The notes under the pieces are model-generated. The model ran no database searches, had not been told where the DNA came from, and saw nothing but the letters and a program-made list of their open reading frames with translations. From Paracoccus sp. Z118 (GTDB lineage Bacteria; Pseudomonadota; Alphaproteobacteria; Rhodobacterales; Rhodobacteraceae): a stretch of DNA of 62,945 nt. Shown piece after piece: positions 8,953-17,391 of this stretch. Where the stretch lies: contig NZ_JAHQZU010000015.1 of the NCBI RefSeq assembly GCF_019061185.1, positions 1 to 62,945 on the forward strand, read 5' to 3'. A program made the position numbers and the translations under genes. The stretch's first letter is position 1, and each line of letters starts with the position of its first letter.

Positions 8953-9393
8953 CTACCCCCGCGTCAGCGACGCGACCCGCCGCAGCGCCAGCAGATAGCC
9001 CTCCGTCCCGCAGCCGGCGATCACCCCGTCGGCGCGCAGGCTGACATAGGAGTGGTGGCGGAATGCCTCGCGCTTGTGGACGTTCGAGATATGCACCTCG
9101 ATCACCGGGCCCTCGAAGGTGTTGAGCGCGTCCAGCAGCGCGACCGAAGTGTGGGTGAAGGCCGCCGGGTTGATGACGATGCCCGCCGCCGCGCCCCGCG
9201 CCTCGTGGATCCAGTCGATCAGCTGGCCTTCGTGGTTCGACTGCCGCAGCAGCACCTCCACCCCCAGCTCGCGCCCCAGCGCCGCGCAGGCGGCCTCGAC
9301 ATCGGCCAGCGTCTCGCGGCCATAGACCTCGGGCTGGCGCTGGCCCAGCAGGTTGAGGTTGGGGCCGTTCAGGACATGGATGGTGCGGGGCAT
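8953..9393 (-). CDS. aroQ: 3-dehydroquinate dehydratase, type II
   Basis: AroQ dehydrates 3-dehydroquinate to 3-dehydroshikimate in the shikimate pathway. The 146-residue length is typical of the dodecameric type II enzyme. Visible active-site elements are [10 protein letters not shown], catalytic Y24 in [15 protein letters not shown] with H81, and EVHISN with H101. AAGGAA upstream supports the start. It is convergent with rlmN and divergent from wrbA. Confidence 0.95.
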   Translation of the reverse strand: MPRTIHVLNGPNLNLLGQRQPEVYGRETLADVEAACAALGRELGVEVLLRQSNHEGQLIDWIHEARGAAAGIVINPAAFTHTSVALLDALNTFEGPVIEVHISNVHKREAFRHHSYVSLRADGVIAGCGTEGYLLALRRVASLTRG

Positions 9394-9594
9394 GGCGGTT
9401 CCTTTCGCGGGCGCGGCGCGATCATGCCGCGCCGCGCCGGGTTGGGCCAGCCCCGCCGTTCGATTTTCCCGAACGCCGCTTCCGCTTCATCGCGGCTGCT
9501 GCATGGGCATTCGGACCTTATATCCCTGACACAGCACGGCGCCGCGACGATGCGGGCCGCCGGCAGGAAACGGGACGACACGAAAGGAAGCACG

Positions 9595-10215
9595 ATGGCG
9601 AAGGTTCTGGTCCTTTATCACTCCACCTACGGACATATCGAGGCGATGGCCGAGGCGGTCGCCGAAGGCGCGCGCAGCGCCGGCGCGACGGTGGACATCC
9701 GGCGGGTGCCCGAAACCGTGCCCGAGGAGCTGGCCCGCAAGTCCGGTTACAAGCTGGACCAGAAGGCGCCCCTCGCGAAGGTCGAGGACCTGCCCGGCTA
9801 TGATGCGATCATCGTGGGCGCGGGAACCCGCTTCGGCCGGATGCCCTCGCAGATGGCGGCGTTCTGGGACCGCGCGGGCGGGCTCTGGGCCACCGGCGCG
9901 CTGAACGGCAAGGTCGGCGGCGCCTTCGCCTCGACCGCGACGCAGCATGGCGGCAATGAAATGACGCTGATGTCGATCATCCACAACCTGATGCATTTCG
10001 GTCTGACCATCGTCGGGCTGGATTACGGCTATCAGGGCCAGATGGGCGTGGACGAGATCCGCGGCGGCGCACCTTACGGCGCGACGACCGTCACCGATGG
10101 CGACGGCAGCCGCATGCCGAGCAAGGCCGAACTCGACGGCGCCCGCTATCAGGGCCGCCGCATCGCTGAGGTCGCGGGCAAGCTGGCTGTGCGGACGCCC
10201 GAATACGCCGGCTGA
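9595..10215 (+). CDS. wrbA: NAD(P)H:quinone oxidoreductase, WrbA type
   Basis: WrbA is an FMN-dependent, tetrameric flavodoxin-like enzyme that reduces quinones by two electrons. The 206-residue product has the flavodoxin phosphate loop (LYHSTYGH), the [10 protein letters not shown] loop and the GGNEMTLMS segment characteristic of WrbA. The ATG at 9595 is chosen because AAAGGAAG lies 5 bases upstream and the family N-terminus MAKVLVLY begins there. It is divergent from aroQ across 201 bases. Confidence 0.94.
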   Translation: MAKVLVLYHSTYGHIEAMAEAVAEGARSAGATVDIRRVPETVPEELARKSGYKLDQKAPLAKVEDLPGYDAIIVGAGTRFGRMPSQMAAFWDRAGGLWATGALNGKVGGAFASTATQHGGNEMTLMSIIHNLMHFGLTIVGLDYGYQGQMGVDEIRGGAPYGATTVTDGDGSRMPSKAELDGARYQGRRIAEVAGKLAVRTPEYAG

Positions 10216-10361
10216 CGCGGGCGCGAACCCGACCCTTTCCGGCGGCGCATCGGCAACGGTGCGCCGCCTTTTCATGCGCCGCTTTCCCACGCGGCAGGGC
10301 ATTCCCTTTCCCCCCGCGCCCGTGTTCAATGCCGCCGCCCGAGGAGGAGAGGACAGACGCC

Positions 10362-11585
10362 ATGACCCCGCTTGACGCCCCCGAAGTGAAGCTCGCCAGC
10401 CGGATGGGGGCGGTGAAACCCTCGGCCACGGTCGGCATGACCCGGCTTGCGGGCGAGCTGCGCCGCGCCGGGCGCGACATCATCGGCCTGTCGCAGGGCG
10501 AGCCGGATTTCGACACGCCCGAGCATATCCGCGAAGCCGGCAAGGCCGCCATCGACACCGGTCAGACCCGCTATACCGACGTGGACGGCACGCCCGAGCT
10601 GAAGCAGGCCATCGTGGACAAGTTCGCGCGGGAAAACGGGCTGACCTATGGCATCGACCAGATCAGCGTCGGGACAGGCGGCAAGCAGGTGATCTACAAC
10701 GCCCTGATGGCGACGCTGGACGAGGGCGACGAGGTGATCGTGCCCGCGCCCTTCTGGGTCAGCTATCCCGACATAGTGCGGCTGGCGGGCGGAACGCCGG
10801 TGATCGTCCCCTGCGGCGAGAACCGGGGCTTTCTGCTGGCCCCCGAGGATCTGGCGGCCGCGATCACGCCGCGCACCAAGTGGCTGATCCTGAACTCTCC
10901 GTCGAACCCCACGGGCGCGGGGTATTCGGCCGAGGCGCTGCGGGCGCTGGCAGATGTGCTGCTGGATCATCCGCAGGTGATGATCCTGACCGACGACATG
11001 TATGAGCATATCCGCTACGACGACTGGCAGTTCGCCACCATCGCGGCGGTGGAGCCGAAGCTGTTGCCGCGCACCCTGACCTGCAACGGCGTCAGCAAGG
11101 CCTATTCCATGACCGGCTGGCGGATCGGCTATGCGGGCGGTCCGGCCAAGCTCATCAAGGCGATGGCGACGATCCAGTCGCAGAGCACGACCAACCCCAG
11201 CGCCATCAGCCAGGCGGCGGCGGTCGCGGCGCTGAACGGGCCGATCGACTTCCTGACCGAACGCAACGCCGTCTTCCAGAGCCGCCGCGATCTCTGCCTG
11301 CGCGAGCTGAACTCCATCGACGGGCTGTCCTGCCGGGCGCCGGACGGGGCGTTCTACCTGTTCCCGTCCTGCGCCGGGGTGATCGGCCGCAAGCGCCCGG
11401 ACGGGCGGGTGATCGAGACCGACACCGATTTCGCGACCTACCTGATCGAAGAGGTCGGGGTCGCCGTCGTCCCCGGCTCTGCCTTCGGCATGGCGCCGTT
11501 CTTCCGCATCTCGTTCGCGACCTCGACCGAGCAGCTTCAGGACGCCTGCGCCCGCATCCGCACCGCCTGCGAACGGCTGTCCTGA
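10362..11585 (+). CDS. Class I/II pyridoxal-phosphate aminotransferase (aspartate type)
   Basis: The 407-residue product is a fold-type I aminotransferase of the Ib subgroup, like Rhizobium and Thermus aspartate/prephenate aminotransferases. Motifs seen are LSQGEPDFDTP, NSPSNPTG, a DDMYEH segment, the PLP lysine in GVSKAYSMTGWR, and the C-terminal arginine in FFRISFA. The substrate is probably aspartate with 2-oxoglutarate, but prephenate cannot be excluded. The start at 10362 follows AGGAGGAGAGG; an in-frame ATG at 10329 has no ribosome-binding site. The RraA-like gene follows 21 bases downstream. Confidence 0.9.
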   Translation: MTPLDAPEVKLASRMGAVKPSATVGMTRLAGELRRAGRDIIGLSQGEPDFDTPEHIREAGKAAIDTGQTRYTDVDGTPELKQAIVDKFARENGLTYGIDQISVGTGGKQVIYNALMATLDEGDEVIVPAPFWVSYPDIVRLAGGTPVIVPCGENRGFLLAPEDLAAAITPRTKWLILNSPSNPTGAGYSAEALRALADVLLDHPQVMILTDDMYEHIRYDDWQFATIAAVEPKLLPRTLTCNGVSKAYSMTGWRIGYAGGPAKLIKAMATIQSQSTTNPSAISQAAAVAALNGPIDFLTERNAVFQSRRDLCLRELNSIDGLSCRAPDGAFYLFPSCAGVIGRKRPDGRVIETDTDFATYLIEEVGVAVVPGSAFGMAPFFRISFATSTEQLQDACARIRTACERLS

Positions 11586-11606
11586 ACCATCACCCGAGGA
11601 ACCCCC

Positions 11607-12329
11607 ATGACCACCGACCTTCCCTATGACGCCCCCGCCGCCATTGCCGCGCTGCAAGGCGTCACCACCGCCACGCTCACCACGGTCCTGCTGAAGAAGG
11701 GCCTGCGCAATGTCTGGCTGCGCGGCGCCGCGCCGTTGAACCCCGGTCAGCCGCGCATCGTCGGCCGCGCCTTCACCCTGCGCTTCGTGCCCGCGCGCGA
11801 GGATCTGGCGACGCCGGAAAGCTGGTCGTCGCCCATTTCCACCCGCGCGGCCATCGAGGCGATGCCCGAAGGCTGCATCGCCGTGGTGGACGCCATGGGC
11901 ATCACCGACGCGGGGATTTTCGGCGACATCCTGTGTGCGCGGATGGCGAAACGCGGAGTTGCGGCGCTGGTGACGGACGGCGTCGTGCGCGACGTGGCGG
12001 GGGTGCGCGGGACCGGCCTGCCGGTCTGGTGCGCCGGGGTCGCCGCCCCGCCCTCGGTCGCGGGGCTGACCTTCGTGAACTGGCAGGAACCCATCGGCTG
12101 CGGCGGCGTCGCCGTCTATCCCGACGACCTGATCGTTATCGACGACGATGGCGCGGTGCTGATTCCGGCGAAGCTGGTCGAGGCGGTGGTCGAAGCCTCC
12201 ATCGAGCAGGAGCGGCTGGAAGGCTGGATCATGGGCGAGGTCGAGGCGGGCCACCCGCTGCCCGGCCTCTACCCGGCCAACGCCGAGAACAAGGCGCGTT
12301 ACGAGGCCTGGAAGGCCGGGCAGAAATAA
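11607..12329 (+). CDS. RraA-like protein (HMG/CHA aldolase or RNase regulator family)
   Basis: The 240-residue product belongs to the RraA/4-hydroxy-4-methyl-2-oxoglutarate aldolase superfamily. The family core is seen as ATPESWSSP, AVVDAMGITDAGIFGDIL, and DGVVRDVAG, which holds the Arg-Asp pair used for substrate and metal binding in the aldolases. RNase E inhibition has been shown only for close RraA orthologues, so a decarboxylase or aldolase on an oxo-acid is at least as likely. It lies close behind the aminotransferase gene and may be co-transcribed. Confidence 0.75.
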   Translation: MTTDLPYDAPAAIAALQGVTTATLTTVLLKKGLRNVWLRGAAPLNPGQPRIVGRAFTLRFVPAREDLATPESWSSPISTRAAIEAMPEGCIAVVDAMGITDAGIFGDILCARMAKRGVAALVTDGVVRDVAGVRGTGLPVWCAGVAAPPSVAGLTFVNWQEPIGCGGVAVYPDDLIVIDDDGAVLIPAKLVEAVVEASIEQERLEGWIMGEVEAGHPLPGLYPANAENKARYEAWKAGQK

Positions 12330-12474
12330 CGCCGGACGGGCCCCGGCGGGGGCGGGGCGGCGCGGTTCCCCGATGACGGCGGCCCCGCGCCGCGTTAAAC
12401 GGGCCGGAACCGCCGCGCCGTGCGCCCTTTGACCCTCGGGGCAAAGCCGCGCCCCTCTGGAGTGTCGCCGCCCC

Positions 12475-14337
12475 GTGTCCCTTCGCCCCGCCTTCGCCAG
12501 CAGCGCGCGTCCCGTGCGGGTCACACTCGGCCTCGGGGTGCTGCTGATGGCGCTGGTGCTGCTGCTCGGCGCCCGCGCCGCGTTCTACCAGTCCTACGCC
12601 ACCGGCTACGGCCGGGCCGAGACCGCCCTGCGCCTGACCGTCAACGCGCTGGAGGCGGATCTCGCCCGCTACGAGGTGGTGCCGCAGCTGGTCGCCGGGC
12701 TGGACAGAGTGCAGCGGCTCGCGGCGCACCCCGACAACCGCGCCCTGCGGACCGCGACGAATGTCTGGCTGCTGGACCAGAACGAGGCGGTGCAGGCCTC
12801 CGACATCTATGTGATCCGGCCGGATGGCGAGACCATCGCCGCCTCGAACTACCGCATGGGCGCGCTCAGCTTCGTCGGGCAGAATTTCAGCTATCGGCCC
12901 TATTTCACCGAGGCGATCTCCGGGAACGCGGGGCGGTTCTTTGGCATCGGCACCACCTCGGGGGTGCGCGGCTATTATTTCTCGGCCCCGGTCCGGGACG
13001 GGCTGGGGCGCATCAACGGCGTGGTCGCCGTCAAGGTCGGGGTCGAGCGGATCGAGGAATCCTGGCGCGGGGGCGAATACCGCTTCCTCGTGACCGACCC
13101 GGAAGGGCGGGTGTTCCTGTCGTCCGAGCCGGGCTGGCTCTACAGCAGCCTCGGCCCGCCGACCGAAGAGTGGCTGGCCCGCACCCTGTCGATCCGCCGC
13201 TATGCCGATGCGGAGCTGGGCGAACTGCCGCTGGAACGGCGCAGCGCCTTCGGCCTGCCGGTGTTCCGCGTCGCCGAGGGCGGCGGCCATCGGGACTATC
13301 TGGCGGCCTCGCAGGCGATGCACGAGGAAGGCTGGACGGTGCATGCCCTGCTGGACACCGCCAGCCTGCGGAGCGATGCGTGGCTGATCGTGCTCACGCT
13401 CGTTCTGCTGCTGTCCGCGGCGTCGCTGGGCGGGCTGTTCCTGATCCAGCGCCGCGCGCAGGCCGCCGAGCGGGCGGCGATGCAGCGTTATGCCACCGCC
13501 GAACTGGAGCGCCGCGTCGATGCCCGCACCGCCGACCTCGCCCGCGTCAACGACCAGCTGGGCCAGGAGATCGCCGAACGCCGCGCGACCGAGGCGGAGC
13601 TGCGGGCCGCGCAGGCGAGCCTCGTGCAGGTGGGCAAGCTGGCGGCGCTGGGGCAGATGTCGGCCTCGCTCTCGCACGAGATCAACCAGCCGCTCGCCGC
13701 CGCCCGCAACTACGCCGACAGCGCCGCGATCCTGATCGAGCGCGGCGATCTGACCCGCGCGCGGGATAATATCGCCCAGATCCTCGCGCTGGTGGACCGC
13801 ATGGCTTCGATCGGCACGCATCTGCGCAATGCCGCCCGCGCGCCCGGCGAGCCGCCCGGAGCCGCCCAACTGCCCGCGATCCTGCCGGAGACGCGGACCA
13901 TCGTGGCGCAGCGGCTGGCGACCAGCGGCGCGGCGCTGGAAACGGACGTGCCGTCCGATCTGCCGCCTGTCCGCGCCGGCACGACGCGACTGCAACAGGT
14001 GCTGGTCAACCTCATCACCAACGCCGCCGACGCCGCCGAGGGCGCGGCCGATCCGCGCATCACCCTGTCGGCGCGGCATGAGGGCGGAATGATCGTGCTG
14101 CGGGTGCGGGACCGGGGCGAAGGCGTGCCGGACGCCATCGCCGAACGCATCTTCGATCCGTTCTTCACCACCAAGGGCGTCGGCGCGGGGCTGGGCCTCG
14201 GCCTCTCGATCAGCGCCAATATCGTCCGCGACTACGGCGGCACGATCACCTGCCGCAACGCCGATCCGGGCGCCGAGTTCTGCGTCACCCTGCCCGCAGC
14301 GCCTTCCACCGAGCTTTCCGCCGAGACGGCCGCATGA
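12475..14337 (+). CDS. DctB-type sensor histidine kinase
   Basis: A 620-residue membrane kinase with N-terminal transmembrane helix (about 17-37), a large periplasmic double-Cache sensor domain (about 40-295, with an SYRPYF motif seen in DctB dicarboxylate sensors), a second helix (about 303-325), a coiled coil, then HisKA with H401 in SLSHEINQPLAA and an HATPase domain (NLITNAADAAEG, GAGLGLGLS). DctB of rhizobia senses C4-dicarboxylates. Here the pair lies directly before tctCBA, so the ligand is more likely that transporter's carboxylate substrate (inference). The GTG start has GGAG upstream. It overlaps the regulator by 4 bases. Confidence 0.85.
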   Translation: MSLRPAFASSARPVRVTLGLGVLLMALVLLLGARAAFYQSYATGYGRAETALRLTVNALEADLARYEVVPQLVAGLDRVQRLAAHPDNRALRTATNVWLLDQNEAVQASDIYVIRPDGETIAASNYRMGALSFVGQNFSYRPYFTEAISGNAGRFFGIGTTSGVRGYYFSAPVRDGLGRINGVVAVKVGVERIEESWRGGEYRFLVTDPEGRVFLSSEPGWLYSSLGPPTEEWLARTLSIRRYADAELGELPLERRSAFGLPVFRVAEGGGHRDYLAASQAMHEEGWTVHALLDTASLRSDAWLIVLTLVLLLSAASLGGLFLIQRRAQAAERAAMQRYATAELERRVDARTADLARVNDQLGQEIAERRATEAELRAAQASLVQVGKLAALGQMSASLSHEINQPLAAARNYADSAAILIERGDLTRARDNIAQILALVDRMASIGTHLRNAARAPGEPPGAAQLPAILPETRTIVAQRLATSGAALETDVPSDLPPVRAGTTRLQQVLVNLITNAADAAEGAADPRITLSARHEGGMIVLRVRDRGEGVPDAIAERIFDPFFTTKGVGAGLGLGLSISANIVRDYGGTITCRNADPGAEFCVTLPAAPSTELSAETAA

Positions 14338-15689
14338 GCGCCAGTCGCGTCCTTCTGATCGACGATGACAGGCAGATGCGCGATTCCACCGCGCAGGCGC
14401 TGGAACTGGCCAGCTTCGCGGTCGAGCCGCTCGCCTCGGGACAGGAGGCGCTGGGGCTGGCCGGGCCGGGCTTTGCGGGCGCGGTGGTCAGCGACATCCG
14501 CATGCCGGGCATGGACGGGATGACCCTGCTCGCGCGGCTGCACGAGGTCGATCCCGAGATCCCGGTGATTCTGTTCACCGGCCACGCCGAGGTGCAGCTT
14601 GCGGTCGAGGCGATCCGCAAGGGCGCGTATGACTTCATCGAAAAGCTGTTCGTCGTGCAGGAACTCGCGCAGGTGATCCGCCGCGCCATCGGGCATCGCG
14701 AACTGGTGCTGGACAACCGTCGCCTGCGGGCCGTCGCGGGCAAGCGCGACGATGTCGAGGCGCGGCTGCCGGGGCGCACGCCGGTGATGATGGACCTGCG
14801 CCGCTATCTGCGGGCGATCGGCGAATCCGACGCCGACACGCTCATCATCGGCCCGACCGGCGCGGGGAAAGAGGTCGTCGCGCGGACGCTGCACGACATC
14901 TCGGCCCGCGGGGCGCGGCCCTTCATCGCCATCAACTGCGCCGCCCTGCCCGAGACGCTGATCGAAAGCGAGCTGTTCGGCCACGAGGCCGGGGCCTTCC
15001 CCGGCGCGCTGCGGCCGCGCTACGGCAAGTTCGAACATGCCCGCGGCGGCACGATCCTGCTGGACGAGATCGGCTCGATGCCCTTGGAGTTGCAGGCCAA
15101 GCTGCTGCGGGTGCTGCAGGAACGGGTCATCACGCGGCTCGGCTCGAACGATCCGGTGGCGCTGGACGTGCGCTTCATCGCCACCAGCAAGGTCGAGCTT
15201 GGCCAACTGGTCGCGCAGGGCGGCTTTCGCGCGGATCTGTTCTGGCGCCTCAACGTCGCCGTGCTGCACGTTCCGCCCCTGTCGGCCCGGCGCGAGGATA
15301 TCCCGCTGCTGTTCCTGCAACTGGTCCGCGAGGCCGCCGCCCGCCACAAGCTGCCCGAGCGCGAGGCCCCGCCGGGCTTTCTGTCGGCGCTGGCCGCGCA
15401 GGACTGGCCGGGGAACGTCCGCGAATTGCGCAACCTTGCGGAACGCTTCGTGCTCGGGCTGGAGGCCCCGCGCAGCAGCGACGGCGGCGGCGAACGGCTG
15501 GCCGACCGCGTCGCGGCGTTCGAGCGCAGCCTGATCGCGGGCGCGATCGCCGAGCATGGCGGCAGGCTGCGCCCGGTCTACGAGGCGTTGGGAATCTCGC
15601 GCAAGACGCTCTATGAGAAGATGCAGAAATACGGGCTCGACCGCCGCCTGATCCTGGACGGAGCCGAGGAAGGGCGCCGCGAAGCCTGA
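14334..15689 (+). CDS. DctD-type sigma-54-dependent response regulator with GAFPGA loop
   Basis: The 451-residue product has a receiver domain (phosphoacceptor D54 in SDIRMPGMDG), an AAA+ domain with Walker A (GPTGAGKE) and Walker B (ILLDEIGS), and a C-terminal Fis-type helix-turn-helix ending in ISRKTLYEKMQKYG. It overlaps dctB by ATGA, so they are translationally coupled. Two deviations stand out. The sigma-54 contact loop reads GAFPGA (220-225) instead of GAFTGA, and the receiver has EKLF where EKPF is usual. It probably controls tctCBA, but no clear -24/-12 promoter was found there. Confidence 0.87.
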   Translation: MSASRVLLIDDDRQMRDSTAQALELASFAVEPLASGQEALGLAGPGFAGAVVSDIRMPGMDGMTLLARLHEVDPEIPVILFTGHAEVQLAVEAIRKGAYDFIEKLFVVQELAQVIRRAIGHRELVLDNRRLRAVAGKRDDVEARLPGRTPVMMDLRRYLRAIGESDADTLIIGPTGAGKEVVARTLHDISARGARPFIAINCAALPETLIESELFGHEAGAFPGALRPRYGKFEHARGGTILLDEIGSMPLELQAKLLRVLQERVITRLGSNDPVALDVRFIATSKVELGQLVAQGGFRADLFWRLNVAVLHVPPLSARREDIPLLFLQLVREAAARHKLPEREAPPGFLSALAAQDWPGNVRELRNLAERFVLGLEAPRSSDGGGERLADRVAAFERSLIAGAIAEHGGRLRPVYEALGISRKTLYEKMQKYGLDRRLILDGAEEGRREA

Positions 15690-15756
15690 GGGGTGGAAAT
15701 CCACCCGCCCCGCCCGGCGGGTTGTCACCTTTTCCACCCATTTTCAGCGCCCAAGG

Positions 15757-15792
15757 CTCCGGCGGCGGCTTCCGCCGGACGATTTTCTTTCG
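15757..15792 (+). terminator. Intrinsic terminator candidate after dctD
   Basis: A 7-bp stem CCGGCGG/CCGCCGG (15759-15765 with 15772-15778), loop CGGCTT, is followed by ACGATTTTCTTT. It lies 70 bases after the dctD stop and 86 bases before tctC, so tctC probably has its own promoter downstream. A small hairpin (GGTGG AAAT CCACC) also sits immediately after dctD. Confidence 0.6.
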
Positions 15793-15877
15793 CGCAGCGG
15801 CGCTTGCCGCACAAAGCTGCCCAGGACGCGCCACGCGGGGGAGCGGGCGTCGTTCTCGTTCGACCTTGGGAGGTTTC

Positions 15878-16852
15878 ATGTCTATTTCCAAACTGCTCGG
15901 CGCGGTCTGCGCCGTCTCGATTCTGGCCGCTCCGGCGTTCGCACAGGACTATCCCACGCGCACCGTCCGCATGGTGGTCCCGTTCTCGGCCGGCGGCCCG
16001 ACCGACACCGTCGCCCGCCTGCTGGCGGAACGCATGTCGGCCGATCTGGGCCAGCAGGTGATCGTCGAGAACGTCACCGGCGCCGGCGGCACGCTGGGCG
16101 CGGACAACGTCGCGCGGGCCGAGCCTGACGGCTACACCATGCTGCTGCACCATATGGGCATGGCGACCTCGGCCACGCTCTATCGCCAGCTGCCCTACGA
16201 CCCGCTGAACTCGTTCGAATATGTCGGCGAGGTCGTGGACGTGCCGATGATGATCACGGCCCGCAAGGAGTTCGAGCCGACGGACATGGCGTCTTTCATC
16301 GACTACGTGAAGACGAACGCCGATTCCCTGACGCTGGCCAATGCTGGTATCGGCGCGGTCAGCCAGCTTTGCGGGATGCTGCTGATGCATTCGCTGGACA
16401 CGGAGCTGGTCACGGTCCCCTACAAGGGCACCGGCCCGGCGATGACCGACCTGCTGGGCGGCCAGGTGGACATCCTGTGCGACCAGACCACCAACACCAC
16501 CCAGCAGGTGCAGGGCGGCACGATCAAGGCCTATGCCGTGACCACGGGCGAGCGGCTGGAACTGTTCCCCGACATGCCCACCGCCATCGAATCCGGCCTG
16601 CCGGACATGGAGCTGGCGGTCTGGCACGGCATCTACACGCCCAAGGGCACCCCGGCCGAGATCAACCAGCGCCTGTCGGAATCGCTGCAGATCGCGCTGG
16701 CCGACGAGGGCGTGGTTTCCGCGCTGGCCGATCTCGGCTCCGAGCCGGTGGCGGCCGAGAAGGCGACCCCCGACGCGCTGAAGACCAAGCTGGAATCGGA
16801 AATCTCGCGCTGGAAGCCGATCATCGAGGCCGCAGGCGTTTACGCCGACTGA
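15878..16852 (+). CDS. tctC: Tripartite tricarboxylate transporter solute-binding protein
   Basis: TctC-type periplasmic binding proteins (Bug family) capture carboxylates for the TctAB permease. The 324-residue product starts with a Sec signal (LLGAVCAVSILAAPAFAQ, cleavage near residue 23), then DYPTRTVRMVVPFSAGGPTD, the family's first-strand and carboxylate-binding loop. The ligand could be citrate, another tricarboxylate or an aromatic acid. Start chosen at 15878, where GGGAGG lies 5 bases upstream; longer readings are leader sequence. tctB follows after an attenuator-like hairpin. Confidence 0.92.
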   Translation: MSISKLLGAVCAVSILAAPAFAQDYPTRTVRMVVPFSAGGPTDTVARLLAERMSADLGQQVIVENVTGAGGTLGADNVARAEPDGYTMLLHHMGMATSATLYRQLPYDPLNSFEYVGEVVDVPMMITARKEFEPTDMASFIDYVKTNADSLTLANAGIGAVSQLCGMLLMHSLDTELVTVPYKGTGPAMTDLLGGQVDILCDQTTNTTQQVQGGTIKAYAVTTGERLELFPDMPTAIESGLPDMELAVWHGIYTPKGTPAEINQRLSESLQIALADEGVVSALADLGSEPVAAEKATPDALKTKLESEISRWKPIIEAAGVYAD

Positions 16853-16869
16853 TCCTGTCAGACACGACG

Positions 16870-16900
16870 CCCGCTGCCCTTCGGGGCGGCGGGTCTTTTC
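16870..16900 (+). terminator. Attenuator-like hairpin between tctC and tctB
   Basis: A 10-bp stem (CCCGCTGCCC/GGGCGGCGGG, one T-G wobble) capped by a TTCG tetraloop is followed by TCTTTTC. Placed 17 bases after the tctC stop and before tctB in the same operon, it fits a partial terminator or 3'-end stabiliser that gives more binding protein than permease. That role is inferred from binding-protein operons generally. Confidence 0.7.
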
Positions 16901-16916
16901 GAGGCGGAGGTAACGC

Positions 16917-17378
16917 ATGCCCACGAAACCGAGGGACAACACGGATCTGCTGGCAGGCGGTCTGCTCATGGCCGGCGGGGCCTTCTTCGCCTGGCAGGCG
17001 GCGGGGCTGGAATTCGGCACATCGCTGCGGATGGGGCCGGGCTATTTCCCGATGGTGCTGGCGGGCATCCTGTTCCTTCTTGGGCTGGTCATCTTCGTCA
17101 AGGGCTTCGGCCGCGAGGGAGAGCCGTTCGGACCCATCTCATGGCGGGGGATCTTCTTCATCCTGCCCGCGCCGGTCTTCTTCGGCCTGACCGTGCGCGG
17201 CCTCGGCTTCGTGCCGGCGCTGTTCATCGCCACGCTGATCGCTTCGCGGGCGTCGGTGCGGATGCGCCCGCTGCCGGCGCTGATCCTGGCGATCTCGGTG
17301 ACGATCCTCGCCACGCTGGTGTTCAGCTACGGCCTCGGCCTGCCGTTCCGGCGGTTCGGCCCCTGGCTGCCGCTGTAA
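16917..17378 (+). CDS. tctB: Tripartite tricarboxylate transporter small membrane subunit
   Basis: The 153-residue product has four predicted membrane helices with the typical TctB start (DLLAGGLLMAGGAFFAWQA) and the RMGPGYFP motif after helix 1. TctB pairs with TctA in the inner membrane; its exact role in transport is not settled. GGAGG lies 6 bases upstream of the ATG. tctA starts 13 bases after its stop. Confidence 0.9.
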   Translation: MPTKPRDNTDLLAGGLLMAGGAFFAWQAAGLEFGTSLRMGPGYFPMVLAGILFLLGLVIFVKGFGREGEPFGPISWRGIFFILPAPVFFGLTVRGLGFVPALFIATLIASRASVRMRPLPALILAISVTILATLVFSYGLGLPFRRFGPWLPL

Positions 17379-17391
17379 GGGGACGCGCGTC

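Noticed and set aside
10326..12524. 732-codon open frame on the minus strand opposite the aminotransferase and RraA-like genes
   Set aside because: Low-complexity Arg/Gly/His-rich translation mirroring the codon bias of the real plus-strand genes; no family motifs.
12229..14079. 616-codon minus-strand frame opposite dctB
   Set aside because: Antisense shadow; no start signal or recognisable domain.
15690..15877. Sigma-54 (-24/-12) promoter upstream of tctC
   Set aside because: Looked for GG-N10-GC with TGGCAC/TTGCW context; no convincing match.
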